Positions 1 through 6,566 of a DNA stretch of 12,211 nucleotides are shown here, piece after piece. The notes below the pieces were generated by a model. The model did not search any database. It was not told the DNA's origin and worked only from the letters and a program-made list of their open reading frames with translations. Positions within the stretch are counted from its first letter, which is position 1. The number at the start of each line of letters is the position of its first letter. This DNA comes from Candidatus Omnitrophota bacterium (GTDB lineage Bacteria; Omnitrophota; Gorgyraeia; Gygaellales; Profunditerraquicolaceae), in contig JAHISH010000075.1 of the NCBI GenBank assembly GCA_018818365.1, positions 1 through 12,211 of the forward strand. Reading direction: 5' to 3'. The position numbers were made by a program, and so were the translations under genes.

Positions 1-4
1 AAGA

Positions 5-163
5 ATGGGAAAATTAGCTATTATTAAGGAGTTCTGGGATTTCTTGCGGGTAAGGAAAAAATGGTGGCTAACGCCAATTGTGGTGATGCTGTTGCTTTTG
101 GGGCTATTAATATTTTTCTCTCAGTCTTCGGCAGTGGCTCCCTTTATTTACACGTTGTTTTAA
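5..163 (+). CDS. DUF5989 family small membrane protein
   Basis: A 52-residue ORF, easily missed because of its size and position at the window edge. It begins MGKLAIIKEFWDFLRVRKKW and ends SSAVAPFIYTLF, which matches the layout I know for DUF5989: a short amphipathic, basic N-terminus (residues 1-21), one membrane helix (about 23-40), and a conserved SAVAPFIYTLF-type end. Length is typical of the family (about 50 residues), so it appears complete although its ribosome-binding site lies outside the window. The family's function is unknown; from general knowledge its genes sit beside SxtJ-like membrane proteins and NodU/HypF-type carbamoyltransferases in glycan loci, so such genes may lie just upstream. 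The next gene starts 17 bases after its stop. A longer frame opening at 61 overlaps it in another phase and is not the real start of the following gene. Confidence 0.85.
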   Translation: MGKLAIIKEFWDFLRVRKKWWLTPIVVMLLLLGLLIFFSQSSAVAPFIYTLF

Positions 164-166
164 ACC

Positions 167-173
167 AGAGGGG
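167..173 (+). promoter_or_regulatory. Ribosome-binding site deciding the DUF3108 gene start
   Basis: AGAGGGG lies 7 bases before the ATG at 181 and just after the stop of the DUF5989 gene. It supports 181 over the in-frame ATG at 61, which lies inside the preceding gene and has no comparable purine-rich site. Confidence 0.6.
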
Positions 174-180
174 TTCTCGT

Positions 181-942
181 ATGAAAAGGTTAATTTTATT
201 ATTAGGAATTCTACTTTGCGCAAGTTTTATCTTCTCTCAGGTTACTTTTAGCCCTTCTTGGGTTATCAACCATTTGGGAAAGAAGGGAAGCATTACGCCG
301 GGAACGCTCACTTACCGTATCAGCCTTTTTGGGGTTATTCCTTTAGGGGATGCGGTCTTTGCACGGGAAAGTAGCCAAGCCTATGAAGGAAGACTTGCGT
401 TGAAACTCGTGACTACTGCGAAGAGTCTTAAGGTTATTGAGCCGGCTTTAAAGGGGGAAGTAGTCTTCGAATCCTTTATTGACCCTTTGCGATATCTGCC
501 TTTTAGATTTGCGCAAAAGATTATAGTGAAAGGGAAAAAAGATGTTGATCGGGTCGCCTTTTATGACCAGAACCAAGGGGTGATGACCATCGCGGGAGAA
601 AGGAGGCAGATCCCTTTTGGTACGCATGATCCACTTTCCGCAATCTTTACTATCCGAAAGATGGATCTGGATACGGTCACAAGTATAGAGCTTAACTTAA
701 ATACCAATCAGAAGAATTATGTCTTAGAAGGTACGGTTGACAATAAAGAGATTAAGATCGGGGGGAAGAATCTGCGGTTTGCCATAGTGAAAGCGGGCAT
801 CAGAAGAAAAGATAAGAATCCCTATCATCGATCTAAAATAACTATGGTTCTGTTAAAAGATCAAGAGAATATTCCTATTTTGATCCGCGTCTTTGCCAGT
901 GGCGCGGTAATTAAAGCGAAACTAACCAATATAGGAGAATAG
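181..942 (+). CDS. DUF3108 family exported protein
   Basis: A 253-residue protein. I start it at 181 because a hydrophobic signal sequence begins there (MKRLILLLGILLCASFIFSQ), a purine-rich ribosome-binding site precedes it, and an upstream in-frame ATG at 61 would overlap the DUF5989 gene. There is no proper lipobox before the cysteine (ILLC), so it is probably exported by signal peptidase I or anchored, not a lipoprotein. The body shows the DUF3108 pattern: a beta-rich start (GTLTYRISLFGVIPLGDA), a DPLRYLPFRF segment, a fall into HDPLSAIFTIR, and a C-terminal strand pattern ending IPILIRVFASGAVIKAKL. DUF3108 proteins are periplasmic or envelope proteins without an established biochemical role. 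Its position at the head of a glycan operon suggests an envelope job linked to the polysaccharide, which is inference. It is followed 14 bases later by the GT-C gene. Confidence 0.85.
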   Translation: MKRLILLLGILLCASFIFSQVTFSPSWVINHLGKKGSITPGTLTYRISLFGVIPLGDAVFARESSQAYEGRLALKLVTTAKSLKVIEPALKGEVVFESFIDPLRYLPFRFAQKIIVKGKKDVDRVAFYDQNQGVMTIAGERRQIPFGTHDPLSAIFTIRKMDLDTVTSIELNLNTNQKNYVLEGTVDNKEIKIGGKNLRFAIVKAGIRRKDKNPYHRSKITMVLLKDQENIPILIRVFASGAVIKAKLTNIGE

Positions 943-956
943 TCGCAATACATAGT

Positions 957-3011
957 ATGTCAGTACTCCTGTTTATTTTTATGAATGGTATGGTTATTGC
1001 CAGCGCCGCAAGCCTTGCGTATCGAGTTTTTCCCTCTGTCCGCGTGTTAGATACTCTGTGTACGGCATTCGTACTCTATCTTGCCCAGATCGTGGTGGTT
1101 GAGTTGGTGCTGGGTCTCTGCGGTATTTTAACCCTTCCCAATATACTTTTTGCGCATGGGATATTCTTTGGAGCGGTTATTTTCTACTTGGTCAGGCACC
1201 CTCTCCGGAAATGGCCGGGATTCTTGCTCGAAAAGGAGATTCTAGGGGATTTAGTAAAATCGAAGACAGTTGTTTTTTGCATCACGATGATTCTTTGTTT
1301 TGGCGTAATAAAGGTTTTTATTAATCTGGCGAACCCTCCTTTCGGATGGGATAGCCTTAATTACCATTTCACCTTTCCTGTCGAGTGGCTTAAGTTTCAA
1401 AATTTCAATACTCCTCCTACGATATTTGATGATCCCAGTCCGACGTATTACCCTTTAAACGGAAGCCTCTACTATTTATGGTTGATATTGCCTTTTAAGA
1501 GTGTCTTTATGGCGGATATAGGACAGGTGCCGTTTTTTATTATTTCGTTTTTCGCAGTATACGCTATTTGCAGGCGTTTAAGCCTTTCGCGTGAATATTC
1601 TTTTTTGGCGTCATCGCTCTATCTGGCTATCCCTAATTTCTTTAAACAATTGCAAGTAGCCTATGTTGATGTAATGGTGACAGCGTTGTTTTTGATCTGC
1701 GTTAACTTTTTAATTTCATTAAAGGAGAGATTCACTATCCAAAAGGTGGCGATATTCAGCCTGGCGCTTGGTCTACTGGCGGGAACAAAGACCGTTGCAT
1801 TGCCTTATAGCGTATTGCTGGTATTTCCTTTTATTATTTTGTTGCTGCGCAATCGAGGCAAGGTATTACCCTTGTTCATTTTTATCGGCGGGGTGTTTTT
1901 GACAGGGGGTTTTAGTTATATCAGGAATTATCTTGCCACAGGCAATCCGTTCTATCCGTTGGAGCTCAGATTTTTTGATTGGGTGGTTTTTAAGGGGGTT
2001 ATGAGCGCACGGTTATATAGTGCCCATTTTACTCTTAAGGATTATGCATTATCGAAGATGTTGTTTCATGAAGGATTAGGGGTACAAACCCTTTTATTGG
2101 TTTTTCCCGCGGCATTAATCGGGGTTCCGGTATATTTGTGGAAACAAAAGAAGGTTGATTATGGTGTTGTTTATTTCTTGTCGCTTCCGGTTTTGTTATA
2201 TTATGCGTACCGGTACATTATTCCTTTAGCTAATACACGCTATCTTTATCCTCTTTTAGCAGTGGGAATGATTTGCGGTTTTTATGCTGCTGTTCGTTTG
2301 CGCATTCCTCGCAGAATAATGCATGGGATTGTGTGGGTGTGCGTGTTGGCGTCATTCACGGAATTGGCAAAGCGGCAGGAACTGGTTGTCTCTGGCGTGC
2401 TGACGTTGGTGATCTTTCTGCTCTTGGTTACTTGCGGTAAATATTTATTAAGATTAAGCAGGCCTATTATTGTTTGTGTAATAGGTGTGAGTGTCGTATT
2501 ATTGCTTGTTGCCGAAAAGTATTATGCGAAGAATGAATTTCCCCGTTACTTAAAGATGGTGAAATATTCCGGATTCTGGCCGGATGCGGCAAGGGCGTGG
2601 AATTGGCTCAATGATAATACCACGGGTAATAATATTGCCTATGTAGGAAGGCCCGTGCCTTTTCCACTGTATGGCACGCGTTTTAAAAATAATGTACAGT
2701 ATATATCGGTAAACAAAACCCAGCCTGCGATGTTACATAGTTTTCCGGGGAGTCGTTATCAATGGGGGTATGATTTCGAAAGCCTTCACCGTAATTTAGA
2801 GGAGCCGCGTAATTACCGGGGAGGCGCAGAGTATATTACGTGGCGGGACAATCTTGCACGCGCGGATATTGATTTTCTTTTTGTCTACTCTTTGCATCAG
2901 ACAAAGTCGATACGCTTTCCCCTTGAAGATTCCTGGGCCTTGGCGCATCCGGAATACTTTACGCCTGTGTTTAGTAATGACACCATACATATTTATAAGG
3001 TGATCTTATGA
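957..3011 (+). CDS. GT-C fold membrane glycosyltransferase (GT39/PMT-2-like)
   Basis: A 684-residue integral membrane protein with roughly a dozen hydrophobic segments between residues 1 and 518 and a soluble C-terminal part (about 525-684). The first large outside loop carries NPPFGWDSLNYHF, with D132 in the place where GT-C enzymes keep a catalytic or metal-binding acid and Y136-H137 nearby. A second acidic site is YVDVM (D237), followed by LLAGTKTVALPY (about 273-284) and RNYLATGNPFYPL (323-335), both typical of GT39-like bacterial proteins. Such enzymes transfer a sugar from a polyprenyl-phosphate donor at the periplasmic face. The two DPM1-like GT2 genes directly downstream could make that donor. 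The ATG at 957 has only a distant AGGAG (933-937), 19 bases away; M9 and M12 are alternative starts, but no in-frame start exists upstream. The stop overlaps the next start (ATGA). Sugar and acceptor cannot be told. Confidence 0.82.
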   Translation: MSVLLFIFMNGMVIASAASLAYRVFPSVRVLDTLCTAFVLYLAQIVVVELVLGLCGILTLPNILFAHGIFFGAVIFYLVRHPLRKWPGFLLEKEILGDLVKSKTVVFCITMILCFGVIKVFINLANPPFGWDSLNYHFTFPVEWLKFQNFNTPPTIFDDPSPTYYPLNGSLYYLWLILPFKSVFMADIGQVPFFIISFFAVYAICRRLSLSREYSFLASSLYLAIPNFFKQLQVAYVDVMVTALFLICVNFLISLKERFTIQKVAIFSLALGLLAGTKTVALPYSVLLVFPFIILLLRNRGKVLPLFIFIGGVFLTGGFSYIRNYLATGNPFYPLELRFFDWVVFKGVMSARLYSAHFTLKDYALSKMLFHEGLGVQTLLLVFPAALIGVPVYLWKQKKVDYGVVYFLSLPVLLYYAYRYIIPLANTRYLYPLLAVGMICGFYAAVRLRIPRRIMHGIVWVCVLASFTELAKRQELVVSGVLTLVIFLLLVTCGKYLLRLSRPIIVCVIGVSVVLLLVAEKYYAKNEFPRYLKMVKYSGFWPDAARAWNWLNDNTTGNNIAYVGRPVPFPLYGTRFKNNVQYISVNKTQPAMLHSFPGSRYQWGYDFESLHRNLEEPRNYRGGAEYITWRDNLARADIDFLFVYSLHQTKSIRFPLEDSWALAHPEYFTPVFSNDTIHIYKVIL
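2997..3002 (+). promoter_or_regulatory. Ribosome-binding site of the first DPM1-like GT2 gene
   Basis: AAGGTG, continuing as AAGGTGATC, sits 5 bases before the ATG at 3008 within the end of the GT-C gene. It resembles the anti-16S consensus with a gap, and supports the ATGA-overlap start. Confidence 0.5.
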
Positions 3012-3703
3012 AGCTAAGCATTGTGATCCCCGCGCATAATGAAGAGGAGAATATCAGGGAAGTTGTGCAAAGAATAGAGCAGGTGGTTGATATTCCGCAT
3101 GAGCTTGTGATCGTCAATGACCATTCTACTGACAAGACGGGAGTATTCTTGCAAGAACTTAAAGGGAAGTATCAGAATATTACGGTTGTCGAAAATACCT
3201 TGGCTGCGGGATTTGCGAATGCGGTAAAGGCGGGGTTTTCGCATACGCAGCATGAAGTTATTATCCCGATTATGGCTGATCTCTGCGATGATCTGTCGAC
3301 TTTGAGGCCGATGTTTGAGAAGATCTGCCAAGGGTATGATGTGGTCTGCGGCGCGCGTTATATAAAAGGGGGCTCGCGAGTAGGAGGTTCTAAGCTCAAA
3401 GGATTCTTCTCTTGCTGGGGAGGACGCACGCTGCACTACCTTATGGGAATTCCTACTACTGATATTTCTAATGCCTTTAAGATGTACAGAAAGAAAGTGA
3501 TAGATAGTATTCCTATTGAGTCAACAGGATTTGAAATCTCCATGGAATTGCCGCTTAAGGCATTCATCCTGGGATATAAGATTACTGAGGTGCCTACGGT
3601 ATGGAGGGAAAGAGTGAAGGGGCAATCGAGCTTTAAGATCTTTAAGCTGCTCCCTCGTTACTTGAAACTTTATCTCCGGGCACTCGTGGGGAGGTTGCGT
3701 TAA
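3008..3703 (+). CDS. GT2 glycosyltransferase, DPM1-like (polyprenyl-phosphate sugar synthase-like)
   Basis: 231 residues, a single GT-A domain without a membrane tail. Motifs in order: SIVIPAHNEEENI (4-16), the nucleotide-binding VNDHSTDKT (36-44), IMADLCDD (88-95), CGARY (114-118), TTDISNAFKMYRK (150-162), GFEISMEL (174-181) and VWRERVKGQSSFK (198-210). This is the order of dolichol/undecaprenyl-phosphate hexose synthases, which move a sugar from a nucleotide donor to a polyprenyl phosphate on the cytoplasmic side. The usual DxD is changed: Met-Ala-Asp stands where Asp-Ala-Asp is expected, with two further acids at D94-D95. It overlaps the GT-C gene by four bases and is followed four bases later by a second gene of the same family, so the three probably work together. 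The fold is secure; donor sugar and the acceptor lipid are inferred. Confidence 0.85.
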   Translation: MKLSIVIPAHNEEENIREVVQRIEQVVDIPHELVIVNDHSTDKTGVFLQELKGKYQNITVVENTLAAGFANAVKAGFSHTQHEVIIPIMADLCDDLSTLRPMFEKICQGYDVVCGARYIKGGSRVGGSKLKGFFSCWGGRTLHYLMGIPTTDISNAFKMYRKKVIDSIPIESTGFEISMELPLKAFILGYKITEVPTVWRERVKGQSSFKIFKLLPRYLKLYLRALVGRLR

Positions 3704-3707
3704 TACA

Positions 3708-4388
3708 ATGGCTCTGCTAACAGTTATTGTCCCTGTTTTTAATGAAGCGAAGACTATCAGCCAGATTATCGAAAAGATCCAGGCAGTTCCTTTAGAGAAA
3801 GAGATCTTTGTGATTGATGACGGCTCTACTGATGAAACGGCACAGGTTTTAAGGTTGATTCGATATGATAATCTGACCGTTATCCATCATCCTACTAATC
3901 GGGACAAAGGAGCGGCGGTATTGACAGGTTTATCTCATGCGAAGGGAACGTGGGTGATCATCCAGGATGCCGACTTGGAATATAATCCGGATGATTATGT
4001 GCGGTTAATTGAGGCAGGGGATAAGGGGAATGCCGATCTTGTGTTAGGCTCGCGTTTCACCAAGGGGTACCAAGGGGCTTGTATCCCCCGATTGGGCAAT
4101 AGATTGGTTACTATGCTTTTTAATATATCTTTTGGCGTACGTTTAAATGATCTGCTTACTTGCTATAAGTTAATTCACCGAAGCACCTTACCAATTTTAC
4201 AATTACAATCAAAGGGGTTCGATATCGATATCGAAGTAGTGGCAAAAATGTTAAGACACAAACTGCGATTGTCAGAAGTCTCGGTGAGTTATAATCCTCG
4301 TTCGTACGCCGAAGGAAAGAAAATGCGCGTAAAAGACGGGATCGGGCAAATAATGACTATTGTGAAGTATTGTTTTAAATTACCATGA
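3708..4388 (+). CDS. GT2 glycosyltransferase, DPM1-like (undecaprenyl/dolichyl-phosphate sugar synthase-like)
   Basis: 226 residues, again a lone GT-A domain. It shows TVIVPVFNEAKTI (5-17), VIDDGSTDET (35-44), an intact IIQDADLEYNPDD (84-96, DxD at D87-A88-D89), VLGSRF (112-117), DLLTCYKL (148-155), FDIDIEV (171-177) and YNPRSYAEGKKM (195-206). This resembles dolichyl/undecaprenyl-phosphate mannose or glucose synthases more closely than its neighbour does. The expected reaction is transfer of hexose from GDP- or UDP-sugar to a polyprenyl phosphate; manC downstream would supply GDP-mannose, a reasonable but unproven donor. A strong GGGGAGG (3688-3694) lies 13 bases before the ATG, further than usual, and no better in-frame start exists. 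It overlaps the ligase gene downstream by four bases (ATGA). Confidence 0.87.
   Translation: MALLTVIVPVFNEAKTISQIIEKIQAVPLEKEIFVIDDGSTDETAQVLRLIRYDNLTVIHHPTNRDKGAAVLTGLSHAKGTWVIIQDADLEYNPDDYVRLIEAGDKGNADLVLGSRFTKGYQGACIPRLGNRLVTMLFNISFGVRLNDLLTCYKLIHRSTLPILQLQSKGFDIDIEVVAKMLRHKLRLSEVSVSYNPRSYAEGKKMRVKDGIGQIMTIVKYCFKLP
4218..4235. repeat. Perfect 18-base palindrome inside a GT2 gene
   Basis: TTCGATATCGATATCGAA reads identically on both strands. It encodes the conserved FDIDIE segment of the GT2 protein, so the alternating Asp/Ile codons (GAT ATC) largely explain it. It is listed as visible sequence structure, without a claimed function. Confidence 0.3.
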
Positions 4389-5614
4389 CGTTAAAGATAC
4401 TCGATTTTTTAATCTATTGGTTTCTAATATTATTGCCATTTCTTTCGGCAATTGCTCCGGCTCCCGCGAATGTGGCGATGGGGGTTTCTATAGTTGCGTT
4501 TCTGGTAAAAAGAATCATTAAGAAACAGCTGCTATTGCCCCGTACCGCTATTAATTGGCCGCTCTTATTTTTGTTTCTTATCACGTGTATTTCAATTGTT
4601 AACTCCATAGATATCGCTGATACCTTAAGAGGCGGGATCGGCCGCTTGGCTCATTTTGCCCTACTCTTTTTTGTGGTAAAAGAAGAGATTAAAGATAAAA
4701 AGCATTTGCAGAGAATATTGGTCGCCATTACCATGGGAATTTGTCTTACTACTGTGGACGGGATTTGGCAGATCTTTACCGGTTTTGATTTTATAAGGAA
4801 ATATGAGCCGATGCGTATAATCGGGGTAGTACGAGCGACGGCTTCTTTTAAGGATCCAAATACCTTTGGTATATTCTTAGCGTCACTTTTTCCACTTCTT
4901 TGGGGTGTGACCAGATACTATCAGAAAGGGCGCGGTAGAATGTTTTGGTGGGCAGGTACGTTGGTTGGCTTAATAGGGGTGGCCGCGACATACTCTCGGC
5001 CTGCGCTTCTGGCGGTTTTTATAGCGGTAATGATTATGGCAATCGTGAGGAATGATAAGATTATTATAACCGTATTGGCCGTAGTGATGGTTATTGCTCC
5101 GTTTATTGCGCCTAAGTCTGTAAAAGATTGGGCTCGTGAAGCTGAGTACAACCCGATTATTTTTATGTGTAATCTTGATAGAATTGCCATTTATAGGCAT
5201 ACGTTCAATATGATAAAGGCACACCCGGTAATTGGGGTTGGTGCGAATACCTACATGGACAACTATAAAGACTATAAAGAGTTCCCTGAGTACCGGAATG
5301 TGGTTACGTCGGACTATCTATACGCGCATAATAATTTTCTCCATATGGCCGCAGAGATCGGTTTAGTGGGATTGGGGATCTTTATTTGGCTTTTAGCTTT
5401 ATTCTTCCGAAAGGCGTGGAGTATCTATAAAAAACTTGATGATAGGTTTCTTAAGGCCGCGTCGTTATCGCTTTTTCTCTGTATAATCTCTTTTCTGGTC
5501 AATGGGCTTACGGAGAGCAGCCTCTATTCTTCCCGGGTGGCGATTATCTTTTGGTATCTTCTCGGAGCCACGCTCTCTTTAACAAAATTTACCGATGCAG
5601 CCGCAGAAGATTAA
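4385..5614 (+). CDS. O-antigen ligase/polymerase family membrane protein (Wzy_C)
   Basis: 409 residues with about ten to twelve hydrophobic segments. The family signature is clear: RATASFKDPNTFGIF (150-164), TYSRPALL (202-209, with R205), then PVIGVGANTY (281-290), a long periplasmic loop (about 240-320) and YAHNNFLHMAAEIGLVGL (313-330), where the histidine of AHN is the residue most often tied to activity. Proteins of this family either ligate undecaprenyl-linked O-antigen to lipid A-core (WaaL) or polymerise repeat units (Wzy), or attach glycans to proteins (PglL). Sequence alone does not separate these; the single large C-terminal loop with short flanks fits a ligase slightly better. The start overlaps the previous stop as ATGA and no ribosome-binding site is visible, which suggests translational coupling. 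Its end overlaps the GT9 gene by 20 bases. A 9-base tandem duplication (5262-5279, ACTATAAAG twice) encodes YKDYK in the loop. Confidence 0.87.
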   Translation: MTLKILDFLIYWFLILLPFLSAIAPAPANVAMGVSIVAFLVKRIIKKQLLLPRTAINWPLLFLFLITCISIVNSIDIADTLRGGIGRLAHFALLFFVVKEEIKDKKHLQRILVAITMGICLTTVDGIWQIFTGFDFIRKYEPMRIIGVVRATASFKDPNTFGIFLASLFPLLWGVTRYYQKGRGRMFWWAGTLVGLIGVAATYSRPALLAVFIAVMIMAIVRNDKIIITVLAVVMVIAPFIAPKSVKDWAREAEYNPIIFMCNLDRIAIYRHTFNMIKAHPVIGVGANTYMDNYKDYKEFPEYRNVVTSDYLYAHNNFLHMAAEIGLVGLGIFIWLLALFFRKAWSIYKKLDDRFLKAASLSLFLCIISFLVNGLTESSLYSSRVAIIFWYLLGATLSLTKFTDAAAED

Positions 5615-6566
5615 GAATATCTTGGTGGTCCGCAATGACCGCTTTGGAGAGTTTTTACTGAATATTCCGGCCTTGCGTGCGCTGCGGGATACTTTTCCGG
5701 AAGCTAAGATCACTGGCGTGGTAAGCAGGGAAGTTGCAGAATTAGCGAAGGGTCTTTCTTTTTTCGATGAGATTATCCCTTGGAAACCGGGGGAGAACCG
5801 ATTTTTTACGCAATTGCAGTGGGGGAGGACTTTCCGCCTGAAGCATATCGATCTGGCGGTGATGCTTAATCCCTCACGGGAGTTCAATTTCATTACTTTT
5901 TATGCGGGAATTCCGATCCGGGTGGGGTATGACCGTAAATGCGGATTTCTTCTTACTCATCGGATGACCGATAAAAAACATCTTGGAGAAAAGCATGAAG
6001 TGGAATATAATCTGGAGTTATTGCGCTTGATCAACGCGCAGACGAATGACCGTTCCTTAGAGGTACGTTTTGGCATACATGAGGAAGAGGCGGTGGTAAA
6101 GGAATTTGCATTAGATGATTCTCGAAGATGTATTGCGCTGCATCCTTGGACAAGCGATCCGGTTAAGCAATGGCCGGTAGAGAGTTTTGTCCGGCTTGCG
6201 CAATCGTGTGCGCGTGATAAAGGAGCCCGGGTAATTGTGGTAGGCAAAGAAAAAGAGAGTGAAGTAGGGAAAAAGCGTTTCCAGGGTTTGGCTGAGAATA
6301 TAACTGATTTGACTAATAAGACTACGTTACGGGAATTAGCCGTGCTTCTGGGGAAATGCGCAGTGTTAATATCATGCGATAGCGGCCCGGTGCATCTTGC
6401 CTGCGCAGTCAAGACACCCGTAGTGGCACTCTTTAGGGATGATATTCCGGGGAAATCAGCGCGGCGTTGGGGGCCCTGGCAGAATAGGAGTACGGTCATC
6501 GCGCGTACCCCTCTTTCGGATATTTCCGTAGAGGAAGTAGTACGCAAAACAAAGGAGCTTCTATAA
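5595..6566 (+). CDS. Glycosyltransferase family 9 (heptosyltransferase-like)
   Basis: 323 residues with the two Rossmann-like halves of GT9. The N-terminal half opens with ILVVRNDRFGEFLLNIPALRAL-type sequence (9-30); the C-terminal half has ALHPWTSDPVKQWP (181-194), VIVVGKEKE (213-221) and the GT9 donor-site signature SCDSGPVHLACAVKTPVVALF (260-280). GT9 enzymes such as WaaC and WaaF add heptose from ADP-heptose to the inner core of LPS in the cytoplasm. One feature is unusual: the first-half motif is Gly18-Glu19, whereas WaaC and the other GT9 protein in this window have Gly-Asp, the Asp being the proposed catalytic base. The ATG lies within the last 20 bases of the ligase gene; no good ribosome-binding site is seen. 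The sugar it transfers is therefore open. Confidence 0.87.
   Translation: MQPQKIKNILVVRNDRFGEFLLNIPALRALRDTFPEAKITGVVSREVAELAKGLSFFDEIIPWKPGENRFFTQLQWGRTFRLKHIDLAVMLNPSREFNFITFYAGIPIRVGYDRKCGFLLTHRMTDKKHLGEKHEVEYNLELLRLINAQTNDRSLEVRFGIHEEEAVVKEFALDDSRRCIALHPWTSDPVKQWPVESFVRLAQSCARDKGARVIVVGKEKESEVGKKRFQGLAENITDLTNKTTLRELAVLLGKCAVLISCDSGPVHLACAVKTPVVALFRDDIPGKSARRWGPWQNRSTVIARTPLSDISVEEVVRKTKELL
6551..6557 (+). promoter_or_regulatory. Ribosome-binding site of manC
   Basis: AAAGGAG lies nine bases before the manC ATG at 6567, inside the last codons of the upstream GT9 gene. The manC start follows the upstream stop with no gap, and this site fixes it. Confidence 0.65.

Noticed and set aside
61..180. 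N-terminal extension of the DUF3108 gene from an ATG at 61
   Set aside because: It overlaps the DUF5989 gene in another phase; the signal peptide and ribosome-binding site place the start at 181.
3014..3436. 140-codon open frame on the minus strand
   Set aside because: It is antisense to the first DPM1-like GT2 gene, with no recognisable domain and no ribosome-binding context.
5957..6547. 196-codon open frame on the minus strand
   Set aside because: It lies wholly within the first GT9 gene, whose motifs are clear; the translation is Ser/Thr/Arg-rich without recognisable domains, typical of an antisense shadow.
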